36,857 nucleotides of DNA from a virus, in IMG/VR virus record IMGVR_UViG_3300026253_000002, positions 1 to 36,857 of that record, one strand, 5' to 3'. The position numbers were made by a program, and so were the translations under genes. The notes below the pieces were generated by a model that was given only the letters and a program-made list of their open reading frames with translations, did not search any database and had not been told where the DNA came from. Shown here piece by piece: positions 1 through 8,356 of this stretch (the stretch's first letter is position 1; every line of letters begins with the position of its first letter).

Positions 1-1
1 A

Positions 2-379
2 GGAACATCACGATCACCTATAGCTAATCAAGGTCAAGTAGAATCTAAATTGTCTTTTAGACAAACTGATTCATCTGTTCCAGGTACACCTGTGTTACGT
101 AAAAGTTTAGAAGGAGGAGTATTAGGTGAAGCCAATAATGATGGATCTATATTCATACATGAAAAAGTAGCTCCAGGAAGTGAACAAGAGCAACACATTC
201 TTATGCACGAAATGGTGCACATGACGGATATGAAGGTTGGTAAATTAGCTTATGATGATGATTTCATAAAATGGAATGGAGAGATATACAACAGAAAGGA
301 TGGTAAAATATTTTACAATAATGAATGGGTACCAGAGGGAAGTAAAGATTTTCCTTGGGAAAAAATGCCTTGGGAATAA
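2..379 (+). CDS. Zincin-like metallopeptidase-motif protein (5' truncated)
   Basis: The frame is open from the first bases of the window, so the gene starts upstream; a TTG at 50 is the first internal alternative start but is unlikely to be the true one. The visible 125 residues carry HEMVH, an HExxH zinc-binding motif, at codons starting at position 206, preceded by a GSEQEQ segment and followed by an Asp-rich, Trp-rich tail ending in PWE. HExxH is the signature of zincin metallopeptidases; I cannot place a third zinc ligand, so activity is unproven. It sits just before small phage genes and a holin, so a virion or lysis-associated protease is possible. The ORF ends in TAA nine bases before the next gene. 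Confidence 0.6.
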   Translation, partial: GTSRSPIANQGQVESKLSFRQTDSSVPGTPVLRKSLEGGVLGEANNDGSIFIHEKVAPGSEQEQHILMHEMVHMTDMKVGKLAYDDDFIKWNGEIYNRKDGKIFYNNEWVPEGSKDFPWEKMPWE

Positions 380-388
380 AAAAACAAT

Positions 389-628
389 ATGGGATATAAT
401 ATGAAAGGATTTTCAGGATTTGTAAACTCGCCACTTACAAAAAAAGCAGGACCAGAGACTAGTAGAACGTTTGGTAGTGATAATGCTCAGCGAGATTTTG
501 AAGATAGAGAATATGCTATTGAGTATGCTATAAATGACAACGACCTTCCAGACGGAAAACACCCAACCGAAAAACAAATTAAGAAAGCTTTGGACTATAT
601 ACAGGCTGAAAGGAAAGCGGGTTACTAA
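389..628 (+). CDS. Small phage protein with MKGFSGF...NSPLTKK N-terminus
   Basis: A 79-residue hydrophilic protein of unknown function. It begins MGYNMKGFSGF and then has NSPLTKK; the rest is acidic and helical, ending in a KQIKKALDYIQAE helix. Short proteins with an MKG and SPL/SPIK start are common in Bacteroidota phages, to my recollection. A second ATG at 401 would give the product MKGFSGF; the first ATG is kept because the space to the previous stop is only nine bases. The stop codon TAA overlaps the ATG of the next gene (TAATG at 626-630), which suggests coupled translation with the holin. Confidence 0.55.
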   Translation: MGYNMKGFSGFVNSPLTKKAGPETSRTFGSDNAQRDFEDREYAIEYAINDNDLPDGKHPTEKQIKKALDYIQAERKAGY

Positions 629-1020
629 TGGGTATCTTAACCCAAATATTTTCTTCTGGTGCAACTGAACTTGTTAAAGGTATAGGTGGAGTTATAGACA
701 ACCTACATACTTCTAAAGAAGAAAAACTTGCAGCAGAACTTAAAATAAAGGAACTTATAAGTAACTATGAGATAGAGATGGAAAAAGAAGTTACGTCTCG
801 TTGGGAAGCTGATATGAAATCTGATTCATGGCTTTCAAAAAACATAAGACCACTTGTCTTAGCATTCTTAGTTGTATCAACAGTTTTAATGATATTCATT
901 GACGCCGGTACAATTAACTTTGTAGTCGAAGCTAAGTGGACAGACTTATTACAAATAGTATTAATAACCGTGATCGGTGCTTACTTCGGTGGGCGATCAT
1001 TAGAAAAAGTGAAGAAGTAA
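628..1020 (+). CDS. Phage holin, 3TM superfamily type
   Basis: A 130-residue membrane protein. The N-terminal half is an amphipathic helical region (residues 1-60), followed by the diagnostic stretch WEADMKSDSWLSKNIRP (about 59-75) and two hydrophobic segments at roughly 75-92 and 105-121, ending in a basic tail. The W-x-x-D...SW-L-S-K-x-I-R-P arrangement before membrane helices matches the phage holin 3TM family. Such holins open the inner membrane at the end of infection so that lysis enzymes or spanins can act. The start overlaps the upstream stop as TAATG. No endolysin is recognisable next to it in this window; it may lie upstream of the left edge. Confidence 0.75.
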   Translation: MGILTQIFSSGATELVKGIGGVIDNLHTSKEEKLAAELKIKELISNYEIEMEKEVTSRWEADMKSDSWLSKNIRPLVLAFLVVSTVLMIFIDAGTINFVVEAKWTDLLQIVLITVIGAYFGGRSLEKVKK

Positions 1021-1041
1021 ATAATTAAATTAAATTAAATC

Positions 1042-1332
1042 ATGGCAAAAAGAAAAACAAAAAAAGAAAAAGTAGTAGACTTATCTCCTAAGGCAGAGAA
1101 AATTTCAGACGAACAATTAAAGGAAGTTCAAAAAGTTATACATAACGTTAATAACATCCAAATGAGATTAGGTGATATGGAAATTAAAAAACACGCTTTA
1201 TTACATGAGTTCGCTGGAGTTCAAGATGAAATGACTATTCTCCAAAATAAGTTTCAAAAAGAATATGGGACGGTGGATATAAACATTGTAGACGGTATAA
1301 TAAACTACCCGGGAAATGGACAAGTTAATTAG
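1042..1332 (+). CDS. Small coiled-coil protein, unknown function
   Basis: A 96-residue protein with a Lys/Glu-rich N-terminus, a predicted coiled coil over about residues 20-80, and a conserved-looking end around KEYGTVDINIVDGIINY. I recognise the style (coiled coil plus YG-x-V-[DN]-I-x-x-G-x-I) from small proteins of marine tailed phages, where it has no known role. No signal peptide or membrane segment is visible, so a spanin is not supported. The leader before the ATG is an A/T-only pentamer repeat (1024-1040). The 3' end overlaps the next gene by 17 bases in another frame. Confidence 0.6.
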   Translation: MAKRKTKKEKVVDLSPKAEKISDEQLKEVQKVIHNVNNIQMRLGDMEIKKHALLHEFAGVQDEMTILQNKFQKEYGTVDINIVDGIINYPGNGQVN

Positions 1333-1537
1333 AAAAATTACTATAGGTAAAGACTACAAGAATGACGCTATGCACTACGCTGTAGGACAAGAAGTATATG
1401 GTGGCCATACTATCTGTGATATTATAGAAGAGGAAACAAAGTTCTCTATCTATATAAAAAAGAAAAATGATGTATTGCCCTGGAAAGATTTTAATAAGAA
1501 CATGGCGGTATCTGTAGAGTATAACTTAGAATATTAA
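1316..1537 (+). CDS. Conserved small hypothetical protein
   Basis: A 73-residue protein beginning MDKLIRKITIGKDYK, with a GQEVYGGHTI segment and a beta-rich C-terminal half that includes LPWKDFN. I do not recognise a function. It looks like a compact beta-fold protein that recurs in Bacteroidota phages near lysis or packaging genes (memory, not a search). The 17-base overlap with the upstream gene and the absence of any leader suggest translational coupling. Confidence 0.55.
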   Translation: MDKLIRKITIGKDYKNDAMHYAVGQEVYGGHTICDIIEEETKFSIYIKKKNDVLPWKDFNKNMAVSVEYNLEY

Positions 1538-1541
1538 AATT

Positions 1542-1703
1542 ATGAGAAATTCAGCACTAAAAGGAATGTTAGATGTGGCGAGTCCAATAAAACAAAGAGA
1601 CAATGGATATACTCCACCTGTACCTAAACCTAAGAAAAAATCACCACCACCACCACCAAAACCTCCAAAAACTTATGGATTTGGAATTACTGAACCCGCT
1701 TAA
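1542..1703 (+). CDS. Proline-rich 53-residue protein
   Basis: An ATG at 1542, four bases after the upstream stop, opens a 53-codon frame that ends with TAA immediately before the ATG at 1704. The product starts MRNSALKGMLDVASPIKQ and has a strongly Pro/Lys-rich middle (PPVPKPKKK, then five consecutive prolines and KPPK), ending YGFGITEPA. The exact head-to-tail fit between two genes, and an SPIKQ motif like the SPLTKK motif of the protein at 389, argue that it is real despite its size. The function is unknown; the polyproline segment would be extended and could act as a linker or binding peptide. Confidence 0.6.
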   Translation: MRNSALKGMLDVASPIKQRDNGYTPPVPKPKKKSPPPPPKPPKTYGFGITEPA

Positions 1704-2294
1704 ATGAAGAGTGTTTACGATTTTGTCGTAAAACCAAAAGGAGAAAGATATAACAATATAAAAAAAATTGGTGATTCAGAGTTAATACTAAATACTGAAA
1801 TTTTTAACCATCAATATATTAACAGAGTTGCAGAGGTTATATCTACTCCAATCATTGGAAATACGAACATACTACCTGGAGATGAGGTTATAATACATCA
1901 CAATGTTTTTCGTAGATGGCATAACGTAAAAGGTATAGAGAAAAATAGTAGAAGTTATTTTGATGACAACACTTATTTTATACGAGATGATCAAATATTC
2001 CTATACAAGAGACATCAAGAGTGGGAGTGTCCTAAGGGATATTGTTTTATAAAACCACTAAAAGCAAAAAATCAATTTAACATTAATGCGGAACAACCTT
2101 TAGTAGGTGTTGTTAAATATTCAGACGGAACAGTTAGACAAGGTGACTTAGTGGGATTTAGTCCAGAATCTGAATACGAATTTATAATCGATGGGGAAAG
2201 ACTATATCGAATTTTATCTAATTTTATTACTATCAAATATGAATATCAAGGAGACGAAGAGGAATATAATCCAGGCTGGGCAAGTAGCAGTTGA
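1704..2294 (+). CDS. GroES-like co-chaperonin candidate
   Basis: A 196-residue protein. The segment from about residue 10 to 105 follows a GroES-like plan: KPKGERYNN near the start, a variable mobile-loop-like part, NRVAEVIS, then PGDEVIIHHNVFRRW, and a strand-rich end with YFIRDDQIFLYK. In GroES and in T4 gp31-type proteins, a 'PGD-V' turn followed by the 'I....IL' end is characteristic. Phage co-chaperonins help the host GroEL fold the major capsid protein, which would fit a place just upstream of the packaging and capsid genes. The C-terminal 80 residues (KAKNQFN to the end) are extra compared with GroES (about 97 residues) and are beta-rich. The assignment is by pattern only. The 3' end overlaps the next gene by 56 bases. 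Confidence 0.5.
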   Translation: MKSVYDFVVKPKGERYNNIKKIGDSELILNTEIFNHQYINRVAEVISTPIIGNTNILPGDEVIIHHNVFRRWHNVKGIEKNSRSYFDDNTYFIRDDQIFLYKRHQEWECPKGYCFIKPLKAKNQFNINAEQPLVGVVKYSDGTVRQGDLVGFSPESEYEFIIDGERLYRILSNFITIKYEYQGDEEEYNPGWASSS

Positions 2295-2514
2295 AGAACT
2301 GATTAAAGTTGCTAAAGAACCAATTGTAGATTCAGATGACGATATATCAGCAGATAGACTTAAGAATGCAGCAGCCACTAAAAAATTAGCTATATTTGAT
2401 GCATTTGAAATACTTAATAGAATCCAAGAAGAAGAAAACTTACTCGAGGGAAAAACACCTGAAGAGAGAAAGGAAAAAGTCTTTAAAGGATTCGCGGAAG
2501 GTAGATCTAAGTAA
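2239..2514 (+). CDS. Small helical protein upstream of TerL, possible small terminase subunit
   Basis: A 91-residue, highly charged helical protein: MNIKETKRNIIQAGQVAVEE, an acidic DSDDDISADRLKNAA segment, then a long helix and a KTPEERKEKVFKGFAEGRSK tail. A start at 2191 is in frame, but the ATG at 2239 gives the natural beginning and reduces the overlap with the upstream gene to 56 bases. Position immediately before TerL and size are compatible with a small terminase subunit, which binds DNA and regulates TerL. I see no clear helix-turn-helix, so this remains an inference from context. Its stop overlaps the TerL start as TAATG. Confidence 0.5.
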   Translation: MNIKETKRNIIQAGQVAVEELIKVAKEPIVDSDDDISADRLKNAAATKKLAIFDAFEILNRIQEEENLLEGKTPEERKEKVFKGFAEGRSK

Positions 2515-4730
2515 TGTACAAGCAAAGTTTAGTTAAAGTAATAGAGCCTGTAAAGAAAACTACCATTAGTAGATATAACAAAGGTAAGAAGTGGAAATAT
2601 GGTTATGATAAAGAGCATGATATAATTGTACTTTCTAAAACTGGCCAAATAGGGGAAATACTTGAAATACAAAATCTTAAGATCGCTTTACCTAAGGTTC
2701 CCAAAGAAGTATTTAAACATGAAAAAAACAAGTGGATTAAGTTTGATCAACCTAAAGAACTAGCTAGATTAAAAAGTATTTTTGATTGGAAAATTTATCC
2801 AGAAGATCAAAAAGATCAATGGTTCGATTATATAGACGAAGAGTTTAAAAGAAGAGAGGAAGGGTTTTGGTTTATAAATAATGGTAAACCCATATACATA
2901 ACAGGTACACACTATATGTATTTACAATGGAGCAAGATTGATGTTGGTGCTCCAGACTTTAGAGAAGCAAATAGATTATTTTATTTATTTTGGGAAGCTT
3001 GTAAAGTAGATAAAAGATGTTATGGAATGTGCTACTTAAAAAATAGACGATCTGGATTTTCTTTTATGTCGTCAGCAGAAACAGTTAACTTAGCTACTCT
3101 TGCAGGTGATAGTAGATATGGTATACTTTCAAAGAGCGGGTCAGATGCAAAGAAAATGTTTACAGACAAAGTAGTTCCTATATCAATCAACTACCCATTC
3201 TTTTTTAAACCCATACAAGATGGTATGGATCGTCCAAAATCTGAGTTAGCATATAGAGTTCCAGCGAGTAAATTTACTAGAAGGAAAATGTCTGCTACAG
3301 ACGGGTTAGAAGAGATAGAAGGTTTAGACACAACTATAGATTGGAAGAATACAGGGGATAATAGTTATGATGGTGAGAAGTTAGCGCTATTAGTTCATGA
3401 TGAAAGCGGTAAGTGGGAAAGACCAGATAATATTTTAAACAACTGGAGAGTTACAAAAACATGCTTAAGATTAGGTAGTAGAATTATTGGTAAGTGTATG
3501 ATGGGTTCAACTTCAAATGCTTTAGACAAAGGTGGAAGTAATTTTAAAAAATTATACAATGCTTCAGATGTTACAAAACGGAATAAAAATGGACAAACGA
3601 AGTCTGGTCTATATTCTTTGTTTATCCCAATGGAATGGAACTACGAAGGATTTATTGATGAATACGGAGATCCAGTGTTTGATAGTCCGGATAATGATGT
3701 CTTCGACCCACATGGCGAACTAATAGACATAGGTATAATCGAGCATTGGAATAACGAGGCTGAAGGATTAAGATCAGATCATGATGCTTTAAATGAGTTC
3801 TATCGTCAGTTCCCAAGAACAACAGAGCACGCGTTCCGAGATGAGACAAGAAATAGTATATTCAATTTAGTTAAATTATACGAACAAATAGATTACAATG
3901 AGGGTATAGGAAATTCAGCGGTTATTACAACTGGTAATTTCCAGTGGGAAAACGGGGTTAAGGATTCGAAAGTAATATTTTATCCAGATATAAAAGGTAG
4001 ATTTAATTTAAGCTGGGTTCCGCCTTTAAACCTACAAAATAAGGCTGTTCTAAAAAATGGAATGAAGTATCCCGGTAATGAACATATAGGAGCTTTTGGT
4101 TGTGACTCTTATGATATATCGGGAACTGTAGACGGAAGAGGATCGAATGGAGCATTACACGGGTTAACTAAGTTCTCAATGGAAGATGCTCCACCTAGTC
4201 AATTTTTTTTGGAATACATTGCTAGACCACAAACCGCTGAAATATTTTTTGAAGATGTTTTAATGGCTTTAATATTTTATGGAATGCCATTACTGTGTGA
4301 AAACAATAAACCGAGATTATTATATTATTTAAGAAGAAGAGGGTATAGAGGATACTCTATGAATAGACCAGATAAAGTTTGGAATAAATTATCGGTTGCA
4401 GAAAAAGAAGTTGGAGGAATTCCTAACTCTAGCGAAGATATAAAACAAGCCCACGCAGCTGCTATTGAGATGTATATACAGGGACACGTGGGATTAAAGG
4501 ACAATGATACATATGGAAGTATGTATTTTAATAGAACCTTAAATGATTGGGCAAGATTTGATATAAACAAAAGAACGAAATTTGATGCTGCTATAAGTTC
4601 TGGATTAGCCATAATGGCTTGCAATAGACATTTGTATGCTCCAAATGCTAAGATTGAAAAACCAAAACTAAGTTTAAATGTTGGGAGATATTCAAACGTG
4701 GGTAATACGTCAATACTAATTAAAAAATAA
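2514..4730 (+). CDS. terL: Large terminase subunit (TerL)
   Basis: A 738-residue packaging motor ATPase-nuclease. A degenerate Walker A, KNRRSGFS, lies at about 176-183, and Walker B is LALLVHDE with D296/E297. A coupling-type motif, MMGSTSN, follows at about 329-335. The C-terminal RNase H-like nuclease shows the three expected acidic positions: D531 in GCDSYD, E596 in CENN, and D691 in TKFDAAISSGLA. TerL pumps genomic DNA into the prohead through the portal and cuts it. The Walker A lacks the usual GxxGxGK[ST] form, but the basic RR-x-GFS version is what I recall from terminases of crAss-like and other Bacteroidota phages. The portal gene starts two bases after the stop. Confidence 0.9.
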   Translation: MYKQSLVKVIEPVKKTTISRYNKGKKWKYGYDKEHDIIVLSKTGQIGEILEIQNLKIALPKVPKEVFKHEKNKWIKFDQPKELARLKSIFDWKIYPEDQKDQWFDYIDEEFKRREEGFWFINNGKPIYITGTHYMYLQWSKIDVGAPDFREANRLFYLFWEACKVDKRCYGMCYLKNRRSGFSFMSSAETVNLATLAGDSRYGILSKSGSDAKKMFTDKVVPISINYPFFFKPIQDGMDRPKSELAYRVPASKFTRRKMSATDGLEEIEGLDTTIDWKNTGDNSYDGEKLALLVHDESGKWERPDNILNNWRVTKTCLRLGSRIIGKCMMGSTSNALDKGGSNFKKLYNASDVTKRNKNGQTKSGLYSLFIPMEWNYEGFIDEYGDPVFDSPDNDVFDPHGELIDIGIIEHWNNEAEGLRSDHDALNEFYRQFPRTTEHAFRDETRNSIFNLVKLYEQIDYNEGIGNSAVITTGNFQWENGVKDSKVIFYPDIKGRFNLSWVPPLNLQNKAVLKNGMKYPGNEHIGAFGCDSYDISGTVDGRGSNGALHGLTKFSMEDAPPSQFFLEYIARPQTAEIFFEDVLMALIFYGMPLLCENNKPRLLYYLRRRGYRGYSMNRPDKVWNKLSVAEKEVGGIPNSSEDIKQAHAAAIEMYIQGHVGLKDNDTYGSMYFNRTLNDWARFDINKRTKFDAAISSGLAIMACNRHLYAPNAKIEKPKLSLNVGRYSNVGNTSILIKK

Positions 4731-4732
4731 AT

Positions 4733-7126
4733 ATGAGTCAATTTCCAAGTCAAGTAGTTAGCGACAGAGAAAAGTCGAGTGGTGAGTACGGCTTAAAGAT
4801 TGCTAGAGCTATCGAGAGCGAGTGGTTCAATACTACTGGATATAATAATAGATTTCTTGGTAATATAAATAATTTTCACAGATTACGTTTGTATGCTAGA
4901 GGAGAACAATCAATACAAAAATATAAAGATGAGCTATCTATTAATGGTGATTTATCTTATTTAAATTTAGACTGGAAACCAGTTCCGATTATACCAAAGT
5001 TTGTAGATATAGTTGTAAACGGTATGGCGGAGAGAATATTTGATGTTAAGGCTTACTCACAAGATCCCTTTGGTGTGGACAAGAGAACCAAGTACATGGA
5101 ATCTATAATGAAAGACATGAGAACAAAAGAGTTTAATGATATGGCTCAGAACCTCATGAATATGGATCTATATGAAAATAAAAAAGAGGATTTACCACAG
5201 ACAGAGGATGAGCTAGCACTACATATGCAATTAACATATAAGCAGGCAGTAGAAATAGCAGAGGAGCAAGCGATAAACGTTTTACTAGAAGGTAGTAAAT
5301 ACGAGCTAACTAAAAAGCGTTTATATTACGATCTAACAGTTTTAGGTATTGCTGCTGCAAAAACTTCTTTTAATACAGCTAAAGGTGTTACTGTAGAATA
5401 TGTAGATCCAGCGAATTTAGTCTACTCTTATACTGACTCACCTTATTTCGACGATATCTATTATGTTGGAGAAGTAAAGAACATTCCGGTTAACGAATTA
5501 ATAAGAGAGTTCCCAGATCTTACAGAAAGTGAATTAGAAGATATTTTTAAAAGTAATCACAAATCTAGTTGGAGACAAAGAGGAGGCACAGGGCAAGATG
5601 ATGACTCTATGAAAGTGGAGGTTTTATATTTTAATTACAAAACATATATCCATGAGGTTTATAAAGTAAAGGAAACTGGAAGCGGTGGAAGTAAAGCAAT
5701 AGAGAAAGATGATTCATTTAATCCACCAGAAGATAAAGAAGGGGATTTTGGTAGGCTAGGTAGGAAAGTAGAATGCTTATATGAGGGCGCTTTGATTTTA
5801 GGTACAAGTAGATTGCTTAGATGGGAGAAAGCAAGGAATATGATGCGTTCTAAAAGTGATTTTACTAAAGTTAAAATGAACTATTCTATTGTAGCGCCTA
5901 GGATGTACAATGGTAAAATAGAATCCCTAGTTAGTAGAATTACTGGTTTTGCAGACATGATTCAACTAACACATTTAAAATTACAACAAATACTATCAAG
6001 AATGGTTCCGGATGGAATTTATTTAGATGCTGATGGTTTAGCTGAGATTGATTTAGGTAATGGAACTAACTATAACCCACAAGAAGCTTTAAACATGTTC
6101 TTCCAAACTGGTTCGATTATAGGTAGATCATACACGGCAGATGGAGATCAGAATATGGGTAAAATACCTATTCAAGAAATTTCTGGAAGTGGAAGTGGTA
6201 AGATGCAGAGTTTAATTGGGACGTATAATTATTATCTACAAATGATAAGAGATACTACCGGGTTAAACGAAGCTAGAGATGCTGCAACTCCAGACGCAAA
6301 AACTTTAGTTGGAGTACAGAAATTAGCAGCAGCTAATTCTAATACAGCTACTAGACATATACTAAATTCAGGATTATTTATAACTGCTGATGTGTGTGAA
6401 TCCCTCTCACTTAGGATATCTGATATCATAGAATACTCTCCTACTAAAAATGCTTTTATACAAGCTATTGGAGCACATAACGTAGCCACATTAGAAGAAA
6501 TGGCTAATCTACACTTATATGATTTTGGTATTTTTATAGATCTATCTCCAGACGAAGAACAACAAGCTATGTTAGAAAATAACATACAAGTTGCATTATC
6601 ACAACAAACTATAGATTTAGAAGATGCTATAGACTTGAGAGATATAAAGAATATGAAACTTGCTAATCAACTATTAAAATTACGTAGAAAGAAAAAGCAG
6701 AAGAAAGACCAAGAGATCCAACAGCAAAATATGAAGGCTCAAGCAGACGCAAACGCACAACAACAACAAGCTGCTGCTCAAGCTGAACTGCAAAAGCAAC
6801 AAGCAATGGTACAAAGTGAAATTCAAGTTGAGCAAGCTAAGGGAAAAATCAAGCAACAAACTCTTCAAGTAGAAGCCGAAGTTAAGACAATATTAATGGA
6901 CCATGAGTTTGAAATTAACATGAAATTAAAGAGGATGGATATTGAAAATGTTAAAGAGAAAGACGCAGTAAAAGAGAGTAGACAGGATGACAGAACAAAG
7001 ATACAAGGCCAACAACAAGAACGTCTTGTAGAAAAAAGAGAACAAGTAAAAGAGAAACCATTTGAATCGTCAGGTAATGATGTTATAGGTGGTGGAATGC
7101 GGTTAGGCGCGTTTGATCCTAAGTAA
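4733..7126 (+). CDS. Portal protein
   Basis: A 797-residue head-tail portal, encoded right after TerL. Portal-like features are an early RLYARGEQSIQKY segment, PVPIIPKFVDIVVNGMAERI (a common portal wing pattern), a long central stem/clip region with IQLTHLKLQQIL, and TGLNEARDAATPD near residue 510, typical of podovirus portals. The last 150 residues are a Gln/Lys/Glu-rich coiled coil (QQQNMK, NAQQQQAAAQAELQKQQ), which would form the barrel that projects into the capsid. Twelve copies would form the DNA channel that docks TerL. A GSGSGKM string near 6190 only mimics a P-loop. Confidence 0.88.
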   Translation: MSQFPSQVVSDREKSSGEYGLKIARAIESEWFNTTGYNNRFLGNINNFHRLRLYARGEQSIQKYKDELSINGDLSYLNLDWKPVPIIPKFVDIVVNGMAERIFDVKAYSQDPFGVDKRTKYMESIMKDMRTKEFNDMAQNLMNMDLYENKKEDLPQTEDELALHMQLTYKQAVEIAEEQAINVLLEGSKYELTKKRLYYDLTVLGIAAAKTSFNTAKGVTVEYVDPANLVYSYTDSPYFDDIYYVGEVKNIPVNELIREFPDLTESELEDIFKSNHKSSWRQRGGTGQDDDSMKVEVLYFNYKTYIHEVYKVKETGSGGSKAIEKDDSFNPPEDKEGDFGRLGRKVECLYEGALILGTSRLLRWEKARNMMRSKSDFTKVKMNYSIVAPRMYNGKIESLVSRITGFADMIQLTHLKLQQILSRMVPDGIYLDADGLAEIDLGNGTNYNPQEALNMFFQTGSIIGRSYTADGDQNMGKIPIQEISGSGSGKMQSLIGTYNYYLQMIRDTTGLNEARDAATPDAKTLVGVQKLAAANSNTATRHILNSGLFITADVCESLSLRISDIIEYSPTKNAFIQAIGAHNVATLEEMANLHLYDFGIFIDLSPDEEQQAMLENNIQVALSQQTIDLEDAIDLRDIKNMKLANQLLKLRRKKKQKKDQEIQQQNMKAQADANAQQQQAAAQAELQKQQAMVQSEIQVEQAKGKIKQQTLQVEAEVKTILMDHEFEINMKLKRMDIENVKEKDAVKESRQDDRTKIQGQQQERLVEKREQVKEKPFESSGNDVIGGGMRLGAFDPK

Positions 7127-7153
7127 ACAATTTATTAATTATTATATTTTATT

Positions 7154-8338
7154 ATGGCAAAAAAGAAAAAAGAAGAAGTAACCGAACAGACCGTTGAAAA
7201 ACCGGAAGTTTTAGAAGTAGCTACGGAGGGCAAAGTCGAGGTTAAGAAAAAGCCTTCAATGAAAAAATTTAAAGTACCTGAAGATAATATCGTTAAAGTT
7301 AATTTAGCTGATCTAGTTGAGAAAGCAGAGGATATTATTAAGGTAGATCTTTCAAATCCACCAGTAGAAGAAGTAACACCCGTTGAACCCGTGGAAGAAG
7401 TTACCGAAGTTACTGACACTCCTTTATTGGAAGAGATAACAAATGAAGTAGAGGAGGTTGCTGAGGTGGTAGAAAAAGAATTTATCGAATCTGTAGAGAC
7501 AGGTAGAGACTTACCAGAGGGAGTTCAGAAGTTAATGACCTTTATGGAGGAAACAGGTGGAGACTTAAAAGACTACGTTAATTTAAATAAAGATTATTCT
7601 GAATTAGACAGTCAAACACTATTAAAAGAATACTACAGAAAAACTAAATCACATCTAGATAATGATGAAATTGACTTCTTAATGGAGGATAATTTTTCAT
7701 TTGACGAGGAAATGGATGATGAAAGAGATATTAAAAGAAAAAAATTAGCGCTTAAAGAGCAAGTTGCCAGCGCTAAAAGCCACTTGGACGGGCTAAAGTC
7801 CAAATACTATGAAGATATCAAAGCTGGGAGTAAGTTAACTTCCGATCAACAAAAAGCAATTGACTTCTTTAATAGACACAACACGAAGTCAGAAGAGACT
7901 CAAAAAGCAGCAAACAAAGCTAAGTCAACATTCTTAAACAAAACAGATCAAGTGTTTGGCGATAAATTCAAAGGTTTTGAATATAACGTCGGAGACAAGA
8001 AGTTTAGGTTTAATATTAAGGATGTAGATAAAGTAAAGACAACACAAAGCGACATTAACAATTTCGTAGGAAAGTTTCTTAACGAAGAAAATTTAATGGA
8101 AGATGCTAGTGGTTATCATAAGTCTTTATTTACAGCAATGAATTCTGATGCAATCGCTAATCACTTTTACGAACAAGGTAAGGCTGACGCTTTAAAAGAT
8201 AGTGTAGCCAAATCTAAAAATATCGATATGAACCCACGCCAGTCACATGGTGGTGAGATAAGTTCAAGCGGTATTACTGCAAGAGTGTTAGGTGAGAATA
8301 CTTCTGATTTTAAATTTAAAATTAAAAGGAATAAATAA
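7154..8338 (+). CDS. Scaffolding-like protein
   Basis: A 394-residue hydrophilic protein between portal and capsid genes. The first 110 residues are low complexity and very rich in Glu, Val, Lys, Pro and Thr. The centre is helical and likely coiled coil (DERDIKRKKLALKEQVASAKSHL). The C-terminus is basic (FKFKIKRNK) after a SHGGEISSSG linker. Position, acidity, helix content and a basic C-terminal tail are typical of phage scaffolding proteins, which bind the capsid protein with a short basic helix and leave or are degraded on maturation. No protease motif was seen. The A/T-only leader TTTATTAATTATTATATTTT precedes the ATG. Confidence 0.7.
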   Translation: MAKKKKEEVTEQTVEKPEVLEVATEGKVEVKKKPSMKKFKVPEDNIVKVNLADLVEKAEDIIKVDLSNPPVEEVTPVEPVEEVTEVTDTPLLEEITNEVEEVAEVVEKEFIESVETGRDLPEGVQKLMTFMEETGGDLKDYVNLNKDYSELDSQTLLKEYYRKTKSHLDNDEIDFLMEDNFSFDEEMDDERDIKRKKLALKEQVASAKSHLDGLKSKYYEDIKAGSKLTSDQQKAIDFFNRHNTKSEETQKAANKAKSTFLNKTDQVFGDKFKGFEYNVGDKKFRFNIKDVDKVKTTQSDINNFVGKFLNEENLMEDASGYHKSLFTAMNSDAIANHFYEQGKADALKDSVAKSKNIDMNPRQSHGGEISSSGITARVLGENTSDFKFKIKRNK

Positions 8339-8356
8339 TTAAAAACAATTTAAAAA

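Noticed and set aside
2191-2238. Longer version of the small helical gene before TerL
   Set aside because: The extra 16 codons encode a hydrophobic string unlike the rest and increase the overlap with the GroES-like gene to 104 bases; the ATG at 2239 fits better.
6184-6210. P-loop-like string GSGSGKM in the portal protein
   Set aside because: The residue after Lys is Met, not Ser/Thr, and the surrounding sequence is the portal core with no ATPase fold, so this is a flexible Gly/Ser loop.
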